A stretch of 64,000 bases of DNA from Nitrospira sp. (GCA_037045225.1 JBAOHZ010000009.1:2604001-2668000), one strand, 5' to 3'; shown: positions 26,117-35,133, counted from the first letter of the stretch. Program-made: numbers and translations. The notes: generated by a model from the sequence alone, not told the origin.

Positions 26117-28348
26117 ATGAGTACGAAGGCTGACAAGATCATATATACCAAGACTGATGAAGCCCCGATGTTTGCAACGTATTCGCTTTTGCCGATCATC
26201 AACGCTTTCAGTAAGGCAGCCGGTGTGTCGGTGGAATTGCGCGACATTTCGTTGGCCGGGCGTATCCTTGCCGTGTTCCCGGAGTACCTGACGCCGCAAC
26301 AGAAGCAGCCGGATGCGCTGTCGGAATTGGGCGAACTAGCCAAGAAGCCGGAAGCCAATATTATCAAGCTTCCGAATATCAGCGCGTCGCTGCCTCAGAT
26401 GCAGGCGGCCATCAAGGAATTGCAGAGCCAGGGCTACAAGCTGCCTGAGTATCCGGAGAATCCGAAGGACGACAAGGAAAAAGACATCAAGGGGCGCTAC
26501 GACAAAGTCAAAGGCAGCGCCGTCAATCCGGTGTTGCGCGAGGGCAACTCCGACCGCCGAGCGCCTCTCTCCGTGAAGGCCCACACCAGAAAGCATCCGC
26601 ATAAAATGGGTGCCTGGAGTCCGGATTCCAAGTCACATGTCAGCCATATGAAGGGCGGCGATTTTTTCTCCAACGAAAAGTCGGTGACCACGACCGCAGC
26701 GACCGATGCGCGGATCGAGTTCGTCGGGCAGGACGGCAAGACTACGGTCCTCAAGCCGAAAGTGGCCCTGCAGGCAGGGGAAGTGATTGATGCCACCTTC
26801 ATGAGCGTCAAGGTCCTGCGCACGTTCCTCGAAGAGCAGATCCAGGATGCCGCCAAGCAGGGCGTCTTGTTCTCGCTGCACATGAAAGCTACCATGATGA
26901 AGGTCTCGGATCCCAAGATCTTCGGTCATGCCGTGACGGTCTTCTACAAAGATGTGTTTGCGAAGCATGGCGAAACGCTCAAGAAACTGGGTGTGGATCC
27001 GGACAACGGCATCGGCGACCTCTACGCGAAGATCAAAGCCTTGCCGGAAGATCAGCGCAAGGCGATCGAAGCCGACATCCAGGCTGTGTACAAGCAGCGG
27101 CCTCCGATGGCGATGGTGAATTCCGACAAGGGTATCACCAACCTTCATGTGCCGAGCGACATCATCATCGATGCCTCCATGCCGCCGGTCATTCGCGACA
27201 GCGGAAAGATGTGGGGGCCGGACGGGAAGCTGGCGGATACGAAGTGCGTGATCCCCGATGCCAGCTATGCAACGGTCTACCGCGAGGTCATTGATTTCTG
27301 CAAGAAGCACGGCGCGCTCGATCCGAAAACGATGGGCAGCGTACCCAACGTCGGTTTGATGGCGCAGGCGGCGGAAGAGTACGGCTCACACGACAAGACC
27401 TTCAAGGCGCCGGGCAACGGCACCATTCGCGTCGTCGATGCTTCCGGGAAGGCCCTGCTGGAGCACAAGGTTGAAGAGGGCGACATCTGGCGTATGTGTC
27501 AGGTGAAGGATGCCCCGATTCGCGATTGGGTCAAGTTGGCAGTGACCCGTGCACGAGCGACCGGCGCCCCGGCCATTTTCTGGTTGAACAAGGACCGGGC
27601 GCATGACGCGCAACTGATCACGAAGGTGAATCAGTATCTGAAGGAACACGATACAACCGGGCTCGATATCCGGATCATGACCCCTGCCGATGCGACCCGC
27701 CTCTCACTGGAGCGGATCAAGGAAGGTAAGGACACGATTTCTGTAACGGGAAACGTCTTGCGGGACTATCTGACGGACCTGTTCCCGATTCTCGAAATCG
27801 GAACCAGTGCCAAGATGCTGTCGATTGTGCCGTTGCTCAACGGTGGCGGTCTCTTCGAGACCGGTGCGGGTGGATCTGCGCCAAAGCACGTGCAGCAGTT
27901 CCAGGAAGAGGGCTATCTGCGGTGGGATTCTCTCGGAGAATTCCTGGCCTTGGCCGCGTCGTTGGAGCATCTGGCCAAAGTAGCCAACAATCCTGCTGCC
28001 AAAATGCTGGCTGATACTCTCGATCAAGCCAATGCCAAGTTCCTTGAGAGCAACAAGTCCCCAGCTCGCAAAGTCGGTGAAATTGACAATCGCGGTAGCC
28101 ATTTCTATCTGGCCTTGTATTGGGCGCAGGCATTGGCACAGCAGACGCAGGATAGGAATCTGGCGGCGCGCTTCGTGAAGGTTGCTAAGGAGATGGCGGA
28201 CAACGAAGCCAAAATCTCCGGCGAGTTGATCGCGGCACAAGGCAAGCCGGTTGATACTGGCGGGTACTACCATCCTGATGATGCGAAGTCGTCAAAGGCG
28301 ATGCGGCCGAGTGCCACCTTGAACGCGATCATCGATGCTATTGCGTAG
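26117..28348 (+). CDS. icd: Isocitrate dehydrogenase (NADP), monomeric type
   Basis: The 743-residue protein belongs to the monomeric NADP-isocitrate dehydrogenases, about twice the size of the dimeric enzyme and unrelated in overall length. In the rTCA direction it would carboxylate 2-oxoglutarate. Family stretches include LLPIINAFSKAAGV near the N-terminus, NEKSVTT and IDNRGSHFYLALYWAQALA near the end. The ATG at 26117 follows a GAGGGAGA site. The spacer after its stop carries repeat array B. Confidence 0.95.
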   Translation: MSTKADKIIYTKTDEAPMFATYSLLPIINAFSKAAGVSVELRDISLAGRILAVFPEYLTPQQKQPDALSELGELAKKPEANIIKLPNISASLPQMQAAIKELQSQGYKLPEYPENPKDDKEKDIKGRYDKVKGSAVNPVLREGNSDRRAPLSVKAHTRKHPHKMGAWSPDSKSHVSHMKGGDFFSNEKSVTTTAATDARIEFVGQDGKTTVLKPKVALQAGEVIDATFMSVKVLRTFLEEQIQDAAKQGVLFSLHMKATMMKVSDPKIFGHAVTVFYKDVFAKHGETLKKLGVDPDNGIGDLYAKIKALPEDQRKAIEADIQAVYKQRPPMAMVNSDKGITNLHVPSDIIIDASMPPVIRDSGKMWGPDGKLADTKCVIPDASYATVYREVIDFCKKHGALDPKTMGSVPNVGLMAQAAEEYGSHDKTFKAPGNGTIRVVDASGKALLEHKVEEGDIWRMCQVKDAPIRDWVKLAVTRARATGAPAIFWLNKDRAHDAQLITKVNQYLKEHDTTGLDIRIMTPADATRLSLERIKEGKDTISVTGNVLRDYLTDLFPILEIGTSAKMLSIVPLLNGGGLFETGAGGSAPKHVQQFQEEGYLRWDSLGEFLALAASLEHLAKVANNPAAKMLADTLDQANAKFLESNKSPARKVGEIDNRGSHFYLALYWAQALAQQTQDRNLAARFVKVAKEMADNEAKISGELIAAQGKPVDTGGYYHPDDAKSSKAMRPSATLNAIIDAIA

Positions 28349-28351
28349 AAG

Positions 28352-28427
28352 AGCCATCAGGCATCAGCCGGCAGCGGTCAGCCAGATGGGAAATCCTAAG
28401 GCTGAACGCTGACGGCTGAGTACTGGT
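28352..28427. repeat. Heptad repeat array B with a 20-bp inverted repeat (icd-frdB spacer)
   Basis: Five consecutive heptads begin at 28352: AGCCATC, AGGCATC, AGCCGGC, AGCGGTC, AGCCAGA. After 13 bp the opposite orientation follows as GGCTGAA, CGCTGAC, GGCTGAG. TCAGCCGGCAGCGGTCAGCC (28364-28383) pairs with 28400-28419 at 18 of 20 positions around a 16-nt loop, a strong potential RNA hairpin inside the operon. Confidence 0.6.
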
Positions 28428-28444
28428 CGCAGAGTTAGGACATC

Positions 28445-29155
28445 ATGGCACAAGAAGACACCAATGTAATTGATCAGCCGGAAGTGTTGCGCCATAAGAT
28501 GGTGACGATTGAAATCTCCGGCAAGAAGTATGAAGTGCCGGAAGGTATCACCGTGATCAAGGCGCTGTGGCATACGGGGCAGGAGGTCGTGCGAGGCGCT
28601 GGCTGTCTCGGTGGCTTTTGCGGCGCCTGTGCGACCTATTACCGAACGAAGGATGATCCCAAGGTTCGAACCTGCCTGGCCTGCCAGATGGCCGTCGAAG
28701 ACGGTATGTCTTTCACGATCATGCCGCCGTTTCCAGCCCGCAAGGCGCTGTACGACATTCAGTCGCTCAAAGATCCCAAGCAAGACCTCTTTAATTTGTA
28801 TCCAGAGGCGCCGCTTTGTCGGAATTGCAATGCCTGTACAGAAGCGTGCCCTCAGAAAATCGATGTGCGAGAAGGGGTCTGGAAAGCCGTATTCGGTGAT
28901 TTCAAGAGCGTGTCCGAAATGTTCATGGATTGCGTCATGTGCGGGATGTGCACCCCGGTTTGTATCGCTGATATTGCCCCTAATCTGGTCGCCCTGTATG
29001 TCAGCCGTGCGCAAGGCGCGCATTTCACGGAGAGGCCCAAGGGACTCGATGCGCGCATCAAAGAAATTCAGGACGGCCGCTTCAACGAAGAGTGGCGCAA
29101 AGTCCTTGCCATGAACGAACAGGAACTCGCCGATCACTGTGCAACCGTAAAGTAA
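28445..29155 (+). CDS. Fumarate reductase/succinate dehydrogenase-type iron-sulfur subunit
   Basis: The 236-residue protein has a plant-type [2Fe-2S] set (C54, C59, C62, C77) and two full four-cysteine motifs: C125, C128, C131, C135 and C163, C166, C169, C173. Classic SdhB/FrdB has a [3Fe-4S] site as its third cluster; here a complete CxxCxxCxxxC is present, so two [4Fe-4S] clusters are likely. No membrane anchor gene is adjacent. With the flavoprotein it probably reduces fumarate in the rTCA cycle as a soluble or loosely bound enzyme, which is inference. Confidence 0.85.
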   Translation: MAQEDTNVIDQPEVLRHKMVTIEISGKKYEVPEGITVIKALWHTGQEVVRGAGCLGGFCGACATYYRTKDDPKVRTCLACQMAVEDGMSFTIMPPFPARKALYDIQSLKDPKQDLFNLYPEAPLCRNCNACTEACPQKIDVREGVWKAVFGDFKSVSEMFMDCVMCGMCTPVCIADIAPNLVALYVSRAQGAHFTERPKGLDARIKEIQDGRFNEEWRKVLAMNEQELADHCATVK

Positions 29156-29222
29156 TGCATTGTGCCGACAGCCGGTCTTAGGAAGATGCCGAGAGACTGT
29201 GCTCCGTGCTGAAAGTGAAATC

Positions 29223-30803
29223 ATGGATATTCACGCGCTTCAACAGATTGTCCACCAAACTCGGGATGCTCGCCGCAAGCAGACCATCCCAAAGTTTACT
29301 CCGGCTGATCGCGACCAACTCATTCATAAGTATCACCCCGATTATCGCGCCAGTGCCTATCGCCCAATTCGATTTGGTCCGAACGCGAATGACCAAACAG
29401 TCGTTGAGTTGGCCGCGCTGCTCGAAGGGGATAGTTCAATCGTTGAGAATGTCGATCTCACTCCCCACTATACGACCGATGTTCTCGTCATCGGCGGGGG
29501 TGGTGCCGGTTGTGCTGCGGCGTTGCATGCCCATGGGGCAGGCGCGAAGGTCATTCTGGCGACGAAGCTACGACTCGGTGATTCGAATAGCGTGATGGCC
29601 CAGGGAGGGATGCAAATTTCCGTTGCCCCGGAAGATTCCCCGGTCACTCATTTTTTGGACACCCTAAAGGGCGGCCACATGCAGAACGACCATGAGTTGC
29701 TGAAAGTCATGGTCGAAGATGGGCCGTCCATTGCGAAGTGGTTAATTGAACTGGGCGTACTGTTTGATCGACAAGCCGATGGTAATCTGCACGTCAAAAA
29801 GGGTGGCGGGAGTTCAAAGCCGCGGCTTTTGACCTGCTCAGACTACACGGGTCTTGAGATCATGCGTGTCCTCAAAGATGAAGTGCTGAATCAGAAGATC
29901 CAGCTGCTTGAATTCTGTGCCGCCGTGGAGTTGTTGAGCGATGACAGTGGACAGTGCACTGGGGCCATCTTTAAGGATCTCGACAATCACCGGCAGGTCG
30001 TGGTGGCTGCCAAGTCCGTGATTCTTGCGACCGGTGGTATTGGACGGCTCCATATTCAGGGATTTCCCACGAGCAACCATTATGGTGCAACCGGCGATGG
30101 TTTATGCCTCTCCTATCGAATGGGAGCGAAGCTCGATCACATCGATACGTTCCAATATCACCCCTCCGGTGCGGTCTATCCAGAGCAATTGATCGGTGCC
30201 TTGGTCACGGAAGGCATCAGGTCAGAGGGCGGCCATCTGGTCAACGCCAAGGGGGAGCGGTTTGTGAATGAGCTGGATACGCGCGATGTGGTCTCCTCTT
30301 CGATTATTCGTGAGTGTGAAGAGGGCCGTGGTATTCGCACCATGTCTGGCCGCATCGGTGTCTGGCTGGATACGCCTTTGCTTGATGCAGAGCATGGGCC
30401 GGGGACGGTAGAAAAGCACTTTCCCGCCATGATGATGCAGTTTGAGCGATTCGGCATCGATATCAGCAAGGATCCCGTCCTCATCTATCCGACATTGCAT
30501 TACCAAAACGGTGGCGTAAAGATCGACGCAAACTCAGAAACCAACGTCAAGAATCTCTTCGTCGCCGGCGAGGCTTCCGGAGGGTTGCATGGACGGAATC
30601 GATTGATGGGGAATTCGTTGCTCGATCTGATGGTATTTGGGAAGCGGTCAGGTTTGACGGCGGCCTCGCGCGCTGGATCCATGCAACAAGGGAAACTCTC
30701 GCTCCAACATTTGCAGCGATTCAGGGCGGAGGCGAAGCAACACGGCAGTTCCAACGGGGTCATCTCTCCGATGATTCTCCCTGCCTATACACGTAAGGAA
30801 TAG
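29223..30803 (+). CDS. Fumarate reductase/succinate dehydrogenase-type flavoprotein subunit
   Basis: The 526-residue flavoprotein binds FAD through VIGGGGAGCAAA (GxGxxG at 91-96) after an unusual 85-residue N-terminal extension. HPSG, TEGIRSEGG and GLHGRNRLMGNSLLD are conserved around the active site. The usual C-terminal helical domain of SdhA/FrdA seems largely absent. The ATG at 29223 is chosen; the ribosome-binding site is weak. It lies 67 bp after the iron-sulfur subunit gene. Confidence 0.88.
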   Translation: MDIHALQQIVHQTRDARRKQTIPKFTPADRDQLIHKYHPDYRASAYRPIRFGPNANDQTVVELAALLEGDSSIVENVDLTPHYTTDVLVIGGGGAGCAAALHAHGAGAKVILATKLRLGDSNSVMAQGGMQISVAPEDSPVTHFLDTLKGGHMQNDHELLKVMVEDGPSIAKWLIELGVLFDRQADGNLHVKKGGGSSKPRLLTCSDYTGLEIMRVLKDEVLNQKIQLLEFCAAVELLSDDSGQCTGAIFKDLDNHRQVVVAAKSVILATGGIGRLHIQGFPTSNHYGATGDGLCLSYRMGAKLDHIDTFQYHPSGAVYPEQLIGALVTEGIRSEGGHLVNAKGERFVNELDTRDVVSSSIIRECEEGRGIRTMSGRIGVWLDTPLLDAEHGPGTVEKHFPAMMMQFERFGIDISKDPVLIYPTLHYQNGGVKIDANSETNVKNLFVAGEASGGLHGRNRLMGNSLLDLMVFGKRSGLTAASRAGSMQQGKLSLQHLQRFRAEAKQHGSSNGVISPMILPAYTRKE

Positions 30804-30805
30804 AG

Positions 30806-30896
30806 CGCCATTGGCTTCTAGCTGATCGCGTCCGGCTGAAAGCCGAACTGCGGACAGTCCTGAGCCATGCGCCATTAGCCATCAGCCAATAGCTCT
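30806..30896. repeat. Heptad repeat array C (frdA-sucC spacer)
   Basis: The right half is four perfect-phase heptads from 30863: AGCCATG, CGCCATT, AGCCATC, AGCCAAT, then AGCT. The left half holds GGCTTCT, AGCTGAT, CGCGTCC, GGCTGAA in the opposite orientation. The array abuts the TAGAGG ribosome-binding site of sucC. Confidence 0.6.
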
Positions 30897-30906
30897 AGAG
30901 GTTACG

Positions 30907-32085
30907 ATGAACGTTCATGAATTTCAGGCCAAACAGTTGTTCGCACAGTTCGGGGTGCCGGTGCCGCGGGGAAAGGAAATTACCTCACCCGAAGGTGCAA
31001 CTGCCTGGGCCAGTGAACTCAATACGCCGGTCTTCGTGGTGAAAGCTCAGATTCATGCGGGCGGTCGCGGCAAAGCTGGCGGCGTCAAGATTACCAAGGA
31101 TAAGGCGGCGGTGGCGGGCTTGGCCAAGGAGTTGATCGGCAAGACGCTGGTAACACATCAGACGGGTCCCAAGGGCCGCCAGGTCCACCGGCTTCTTCTC
31201 GAAGAAGGCGCAAACATCAGTAAGGAACTGTATTTGAGCATTCTAGTGGACCGCGATTCCGGGTGGCCTGTATTTATTGCCAGCACCGAAGGGGGCATGG
31301 AAATCGAAGAAGTCGCGGACAAGACTCCTGAGAAAATTATCAAGGAATTGATTGATCCCGCCGTGGGATTCCAGGGCTACAACGGGCGCAACGTGGCCTT
31401 CGCTCTCGGTCTCAATGCCATTGAGCCGGCGGTCATGAATCCCTTTATCCAGATGATGGGCAATCTCTATCGGTTGTTCATGGAAAAGCACGCGGCGATG
31501 GTAGAGATCAATCCGCTCATCATCACCAAAGAAAAGACGATTGTTGCGCTCGACGGCAAAGTCTCCTTTGATGATAACGCGCTGTTTAAGCACGCTGATA
31601 TTCAGCAAATGCGCGATCTCAGCGAAGAAGAGCCGTTGGAAATCGAAGCTGGCGCGAACAATCTGAATTATGTGAAGCTTGACGGCAACATTGGTTGCAT
31701 GGTCAATGGTGCAGGCCTCGCTATGGCGACGATGGATGTAATCAAGCTGGCGGGCAGTGAGCCGGCCAACTTTCTCGATGTGGGCGGCGGCGCGACGAAA
31801 GAGACTGTGGCGGCCGGTTTCCGTATCCTGCTCAAAGATCCGAACGTCAAAGGCATCTTTATCAATATTTTCGGCGGCATTGTGCGCTGTGAGCGAATTG
31901 CGCATGGAGTGATCGAGGCGGCCAAAGAAGTGAAGATCGCAGTGCCGTTAGTGGTGCGCCTCCAGGGGACAAATGCAGATGAAGGCCGCACACTGTTGGC
32001 GGAGTCTGGTCTCAAGTTGGAGGTGGCCAACGATCTGTGGGAAGCGGCGCAGAAAATCGTGAAGCTGACCGGCAAGGCGGCGTAA
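30907..32085 (+). CDS. sucC: Succinyl-CoA synthetase, beta subunit
   Basis: The 392-residue ATP-grasp subunit starts MNVHEFQAKQLFAQFG and contains the QIHAGGRGKAGGV nucleotide loop, VEINPL metal-binding motif and the C-terminal GGIVRCERIAHG. In the rTCA direction it activates succinate to succinyl-CoA for the ferredoxin-dependent carboxylation. sucD follows after 11 bp. Confidence 0.97.
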   Translation: MNVHEFQAKQLFAQFGVPVPRGKEITSPEGATAWASELNTPVFVVKAQIHAGGRGKAGGVKITKDKAAVAGLAKELIGKTLVTHQTGPKGRQVHRLLLEEGANISKELYLSILVDRDSGWPVFIASTEGGMEIEEVADKTPEKIIKELIDPAVGFQGYNGRNVAFALGLNAIEPAVMNPFIQMMGNLYRLFMEKHAAMVEINPLIITKEKTIVALDGKVSFDDNALFKHADIQQMRDLSEEEPLEIEAGANNLNYVKLDGNIGCMVNGAGLAMATMDVIKLAGSEPANFLDVGGGATKETVAAGFRILLKDPNVKGIFINIFGGIVRCERIAHGVIEAAKEVKIAVPLVVRLQGTNADEGRTLLAESGLKLEVANDLWEAAQKIVKLTGKAA

Positions 32086-32096
32086 AGGAGAAGACC

Positions 32097-32969
32097 GTGA
32101 GCATTCTCGTCAATAAGAATACGCGAGTGGTAGTGCAAGGGATCACGGGGAAGGAAGGATCCTTCCACGCAACGCAATGCAAAGCGTACGGCACGAAGAT
32201 GGTCGCTGGAGTAACGCCGGGGAAGGCCGGACAGGAAGTTGAGGGCATCCCCGTATTCAATACCGTGGCCGATGCCGTCAGGAAGACCGACTGCGACACC
32301 TCTCTGATTTTTGTGCCGCCGCCGTTTTGTGCAGATGCGATCCTGGAAGCCGCCGATGCAGGTGTCAAACTGATCATCTGCATTACGGAAGGTATTCCCG
32401 TCAACGACATGGTGAAGGTGAAACGCGCGCTGCATGGCCGAGATGTCCGATTGATCGGCCCGAACTGCCCAGGCGTCATCACAGTCGACGAAGCCAAGAT
32501 CGGTATCATGCCAGGTTTTATTCATAAACGGGGCGTCGTCGGCGTCGTTTCGCGCAGCGGCACCTTGACCTATGAAGCGGTCCACCAGCTTTCGACCTTG
32601 GGTCTCGGCGAAACGACTTGTGTCGGCATCGGCGGGGATCCCGTCAACGGCACAGGGTTTGTGGACGTGTTGCCCCTGTTCGAGAACGATGCAGAAACTC
32701 AGGCTGTGGTGATGATCGGTGAAATTGGTGGTGACGCGGAAGAAAAGGCAGCCGAATACATTAAGAAACACGTGAAAAAGCCCGTGATTAGTTTCATTGC
32801 CGGGATCACGGCTCCTCCGGGGCGTCGGATGGGGCATGCGGGTGCCATCATTTCAGGTGGCAAGGGGACCGCGACGGAAAAAATGAAGGCGCTAGAAGCT
32901 GCCGGTGTACGAGTTGTGAAGAATCCCGCCGAAATTGGCCATGCCGTGAAGGCAGCGCTCGGCCGCTAG
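32097..32969 (+). CDS. sucD: Succinyl-CoA synthetase, alpha subunit
   Basis: The GTG at 32097 (VSILVNKNTRVVVQGITGKEG) with an AAGGAGA site gives the standard 290 residues. The phosphohistidine lies in RRMGHAGAIISGG, and CoA-binding SRSGTLTYE is present. It resembles the N-terminal half of AclA, as expected for related enzymes. It is the last gene of the rTCA unit; a terminator follows 18 bp later. Confidence 0.97.
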   Translation: MSILVNKNTRVVVQGITGKEGSFHATQCKAYGTKMVAGVTPGKAGQEVEGIPVFNTVADAVRKTDCDTSLIFVPPPFCADAILEAADAGVKLIICITEGIPVNDMVKVKRALHGRDVRLIGPNCPGVITVDEAKIGIMPGFIHKRGVVGVVSRSGTLTYEAVHQLSTLGLGETTCVGIGGDPVNGTGFVDVLPLFENDAETQAVVMIGEIGGDAEEKAAEYIKKHVKKPVISFIAGITAPPGRRMGHAGAIISGGKGTATEKMKALEAAGVRVVKNPAEIGHAVKAALGR

Positions 32970-32987
32970 GCTGATATCTTTCCTTGA

Positions 32988-33021
32988 GAGGGCGCCGGCG
33001 AAGGGCCGGCGTCCTCTTTTT
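32988..33021 (+). terminator. Intrinsic terminator of the rTCA operon
   Basis: GAGGGCGCCGGC pairs with GCCGGCGTCCTC (one G-T wobble) over a 5-nt loop and runs into TTTTT at 33017-33021. Confidence 0.85.
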
Positions 33022-33270
33022 GTGTAAAGTGAACAAGTCAGACCGGGAGTGAAAAGCTCGATCTCGCTGATGCTTGCGCTCTTCCCTGGCCGCTGTCGGA
33101 ATCTTCCCTTTTTCCCTCTCTCTAGACGTGGTACTGTATACTGCCTCGCGATGCCCTACTGGCCTGAGTGATTCGGTCTCGCTGTAATTGGAAAGTGGAT
33201 CCTCTGCTCCCCCAAAGATCTAGTGGCGATCCGAGGGACCTGCTTACTGTACCGATGAAAGGACGTTACT

Positions 33271-34905
33271 ATGCTGGTGTTTCTTATACATGTGCGTGAT
33301 CCCCAGTTTTATGCCCTTCCGGCCAAGACTCGAGCCAAGAATGGGCGTATCCGGGTCATGGGGTTTCCGCCGATCGGCATTATGTCGTTGTCGTCAGTAT
33401 TGAAGCGGGCGGGCCATGAATGTGTGATGTTCGATCAGGCGCATCCTGAGACTCCGAATGAATTCATCATCGAAGAGATTAAACGGCGGAAGCCTGCCCT
33501 GGTGGGTCTTAGCTTCCTCAGCACCACCAGTTATCCGTATGCAAAAATTCTTGCGCGCCAGATTCGAGCCGCTGATACCGACGTGAAGCTAGCATTCGGT
33601 GGAGTCTTTGCCAGTCTCAACGCAGGCTTGGTGAAACTGCAGTGCCCAGAAGTCGATTTCGTGTGTCGAGGAGACGGGGAGCAATTGTTGCTTGATTTAC
33701 TCGATCGCTTTGATGATCCGCAGTCGGTGGGCGGCCTCACCTGGGCGAAAGACGGCCAGGTCATCAATAACCCCAACCGGACGATGGAACGCCACTTGGA
33801 TCAGTGGCCTTTCCCGGACCGGGAAAGTTTGGAATTGGATTTTGTCGAGTCTATGCCGTTAGACGTGCCGGCGGTGCTGTCGATGGAGCGGTTTACGACC
33901 ATGCAGACATCCCGGGGCTGTCCGTGGCCTTGTGTGTTCTGCGATATCCCCATATTCAATGAGGGGAAGTGGCGGGCTCGTACTGCGCAACACGTCGTTG
34001 ACGAACTGAAGTATCTTGAGGCGAACGGGTATGGATCCGTCTATTTCGTCGATGATCACTTCTTATTACAACCCAAGCGCATCGACGCGATTTGCAAAGG
34101 GATCATCGAGGCCAAGCTCACGATTCAGTGGGGCATCGAAGGCCGTGTTGACTCCGTGGCACAACATCTGTTCCCCGCTATGGCGCAGGCGCATTGCCGG
34201 ACGGTGATGTTTGGTATTGAAAGCGGCAGCCAGAGAATCCTGGATCGTCTCCAGAAGGAACAGACACTGGCTGAGGTGGAGACCGCCGTACGAAACGCCA
34301 AAAAGGCCGGGATTGAAATCGTTCACGGCTTCTTTACCGTGGGCAATCCAGACGAGACAGTCGAGGACATGCAGAAAACATTCGATTTCGCTTCGAAGCT
34401 TCCCTTGGACACTTTTGGATTCAACCGGCTCTGTGTCTATCGGGGAACGCCGTTGTGGCAGGAATATATCAAGCGCGGGTTAGTTACCGATGCCAAGGAT
34501 TGGTACAAGTATTTTAAGTGCTCAGAGATCGATCCTACCTGTTTGCCAGGCGCAGTGATCAATTCGGTGCGCCAAGAAGGGCTAAAAAAGCTGTTTATTT
34601 ATAAGCTCACCCGATATCCGATCCAGACCTTCAAGTTGCTGCGCCGCTTCTTGCGCTTCATGCCGTTCCGTGATGTGGCCTATCTCATCATCAAGCCCTT
34701 CTTGGGGCAAAAGAAAGGCGCGACGAAGGCTGAGGTGCTCTCGCGGGCGGTGGAGCATGCGGAGATGAAGGACGCGGCGGCTCAGTTAACTCAGCTCAGT
34801 GATGATCTGCTGCACAGTGTGTTGGAAGAGTCAAAGGCCGAGCGTCAACGGATTCAGCAGGAAGCCGAGGGGTCCCGAGAACTTCCCATGGTAAATTCAC
34901 GCTAG
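33271..34905 (+). CDS. B12-binding domain radical SAM protein
   Basis: The 544-residue protein has a cobalamin-binding-like N-terminal domain (about 1-150) and a radical SAM domain with C217, C221 and C224 (SRGCPWPCVFCDIP). Relatives carry out methylations, ring formations and lipid changes. The C-terminal 90 residues are helical and charged. A link to hopanoid or other lipid tailoring is possible but not shown. It stands alone between the rTCA terminator and a convergent ahcY. The ATG at 33271 follows GAAAGGA. Confidence 0.85.
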   Translation: MLVFLIHVRDPQFYALPAKTRAKNGRIRVMGFPPIGIMSLSSVLKRAGHECVMFDQAHPETPNEFIIEEIKRRKPALVGLSFLSTTSYPYAKILARQIRAADTDVKLAFGGVFASLNAGLVKLQCPEVDFVCRGDGEQLLLDLLDRFDDPQSVGGLTWAKDGQVINNPNRTMERHLDQWPFPDRESLELDFVESMPLDVPAVLSMERFTTMQTSRGCPWPCVFCDIPIFNEGKWRARTAQHVVDELKYLEANGYGSVYFVDDHFLLQPKRIDAICKGIIEAKLTIQWGIEGRVDSVAQHLFPAMAQAHCRTVMFGIESGSQRILDRLQKEQTLAEVETAVRNAKKAGIEIVHGFFTVGNPDETVEDMQKTFDFASKLPLDTFGFNRLCVYRGTPLWQEYIKRGLVTDAKDWYKYFKCSEIDPTCLPGAVINSVRQEGLKKLFIYKLTRYPIQTFKLLRRFLRFMPFRDVAYLIIKPFLGQKKGATKAEVLSRAVEHAEMKDAAAQLTQLSDDLLHSVLEESKAERQRIQQEAEGSRELPMVNSR

Positions 34906-35089
34906 TCCGTACTAGGCTGGACCTGTCTCCTATCGCTTGTGGTTGGGAGGTGCCTTGAAGCTAAAGGCGCAGGACAGGCATTCAGCAGGACGGTGCGAAA
35001 ATCATGGAGAGCAGACAAAGAATAGTAGTACGAGCCTGCGGGGTGAGTTGAGGAGATTGCCCAACCGTTCAGAATTGCCTGATGGATGG

Positions 35090-35124
35090 GCCGGAGCCGC
35101 TCTCCTGGCGGCCCCGGCTTTCTC
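35090..35124 (+). terminator. Candidate intrinsic terminator after the radical SAM gene
   Basis: GCCGGAGCCGC (35090-35100) pairs with GCGGCCCCGGC (35108-35118) with one mismatch around a 7-nt loop, followed by TTTCTCC. It lies between convergent genes, just before the ahcY stop on the other strand. Confidence 0.55.
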
Positions 35125-35133
35125 CGATAGGTA

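Noticed and set aside
33137..33142. TATACT hexamer upstream of the radical SAM gene as a promoter
   Set aside because: A good -10 box but no recognisable -35 hexamer at 16 to 18 bp.
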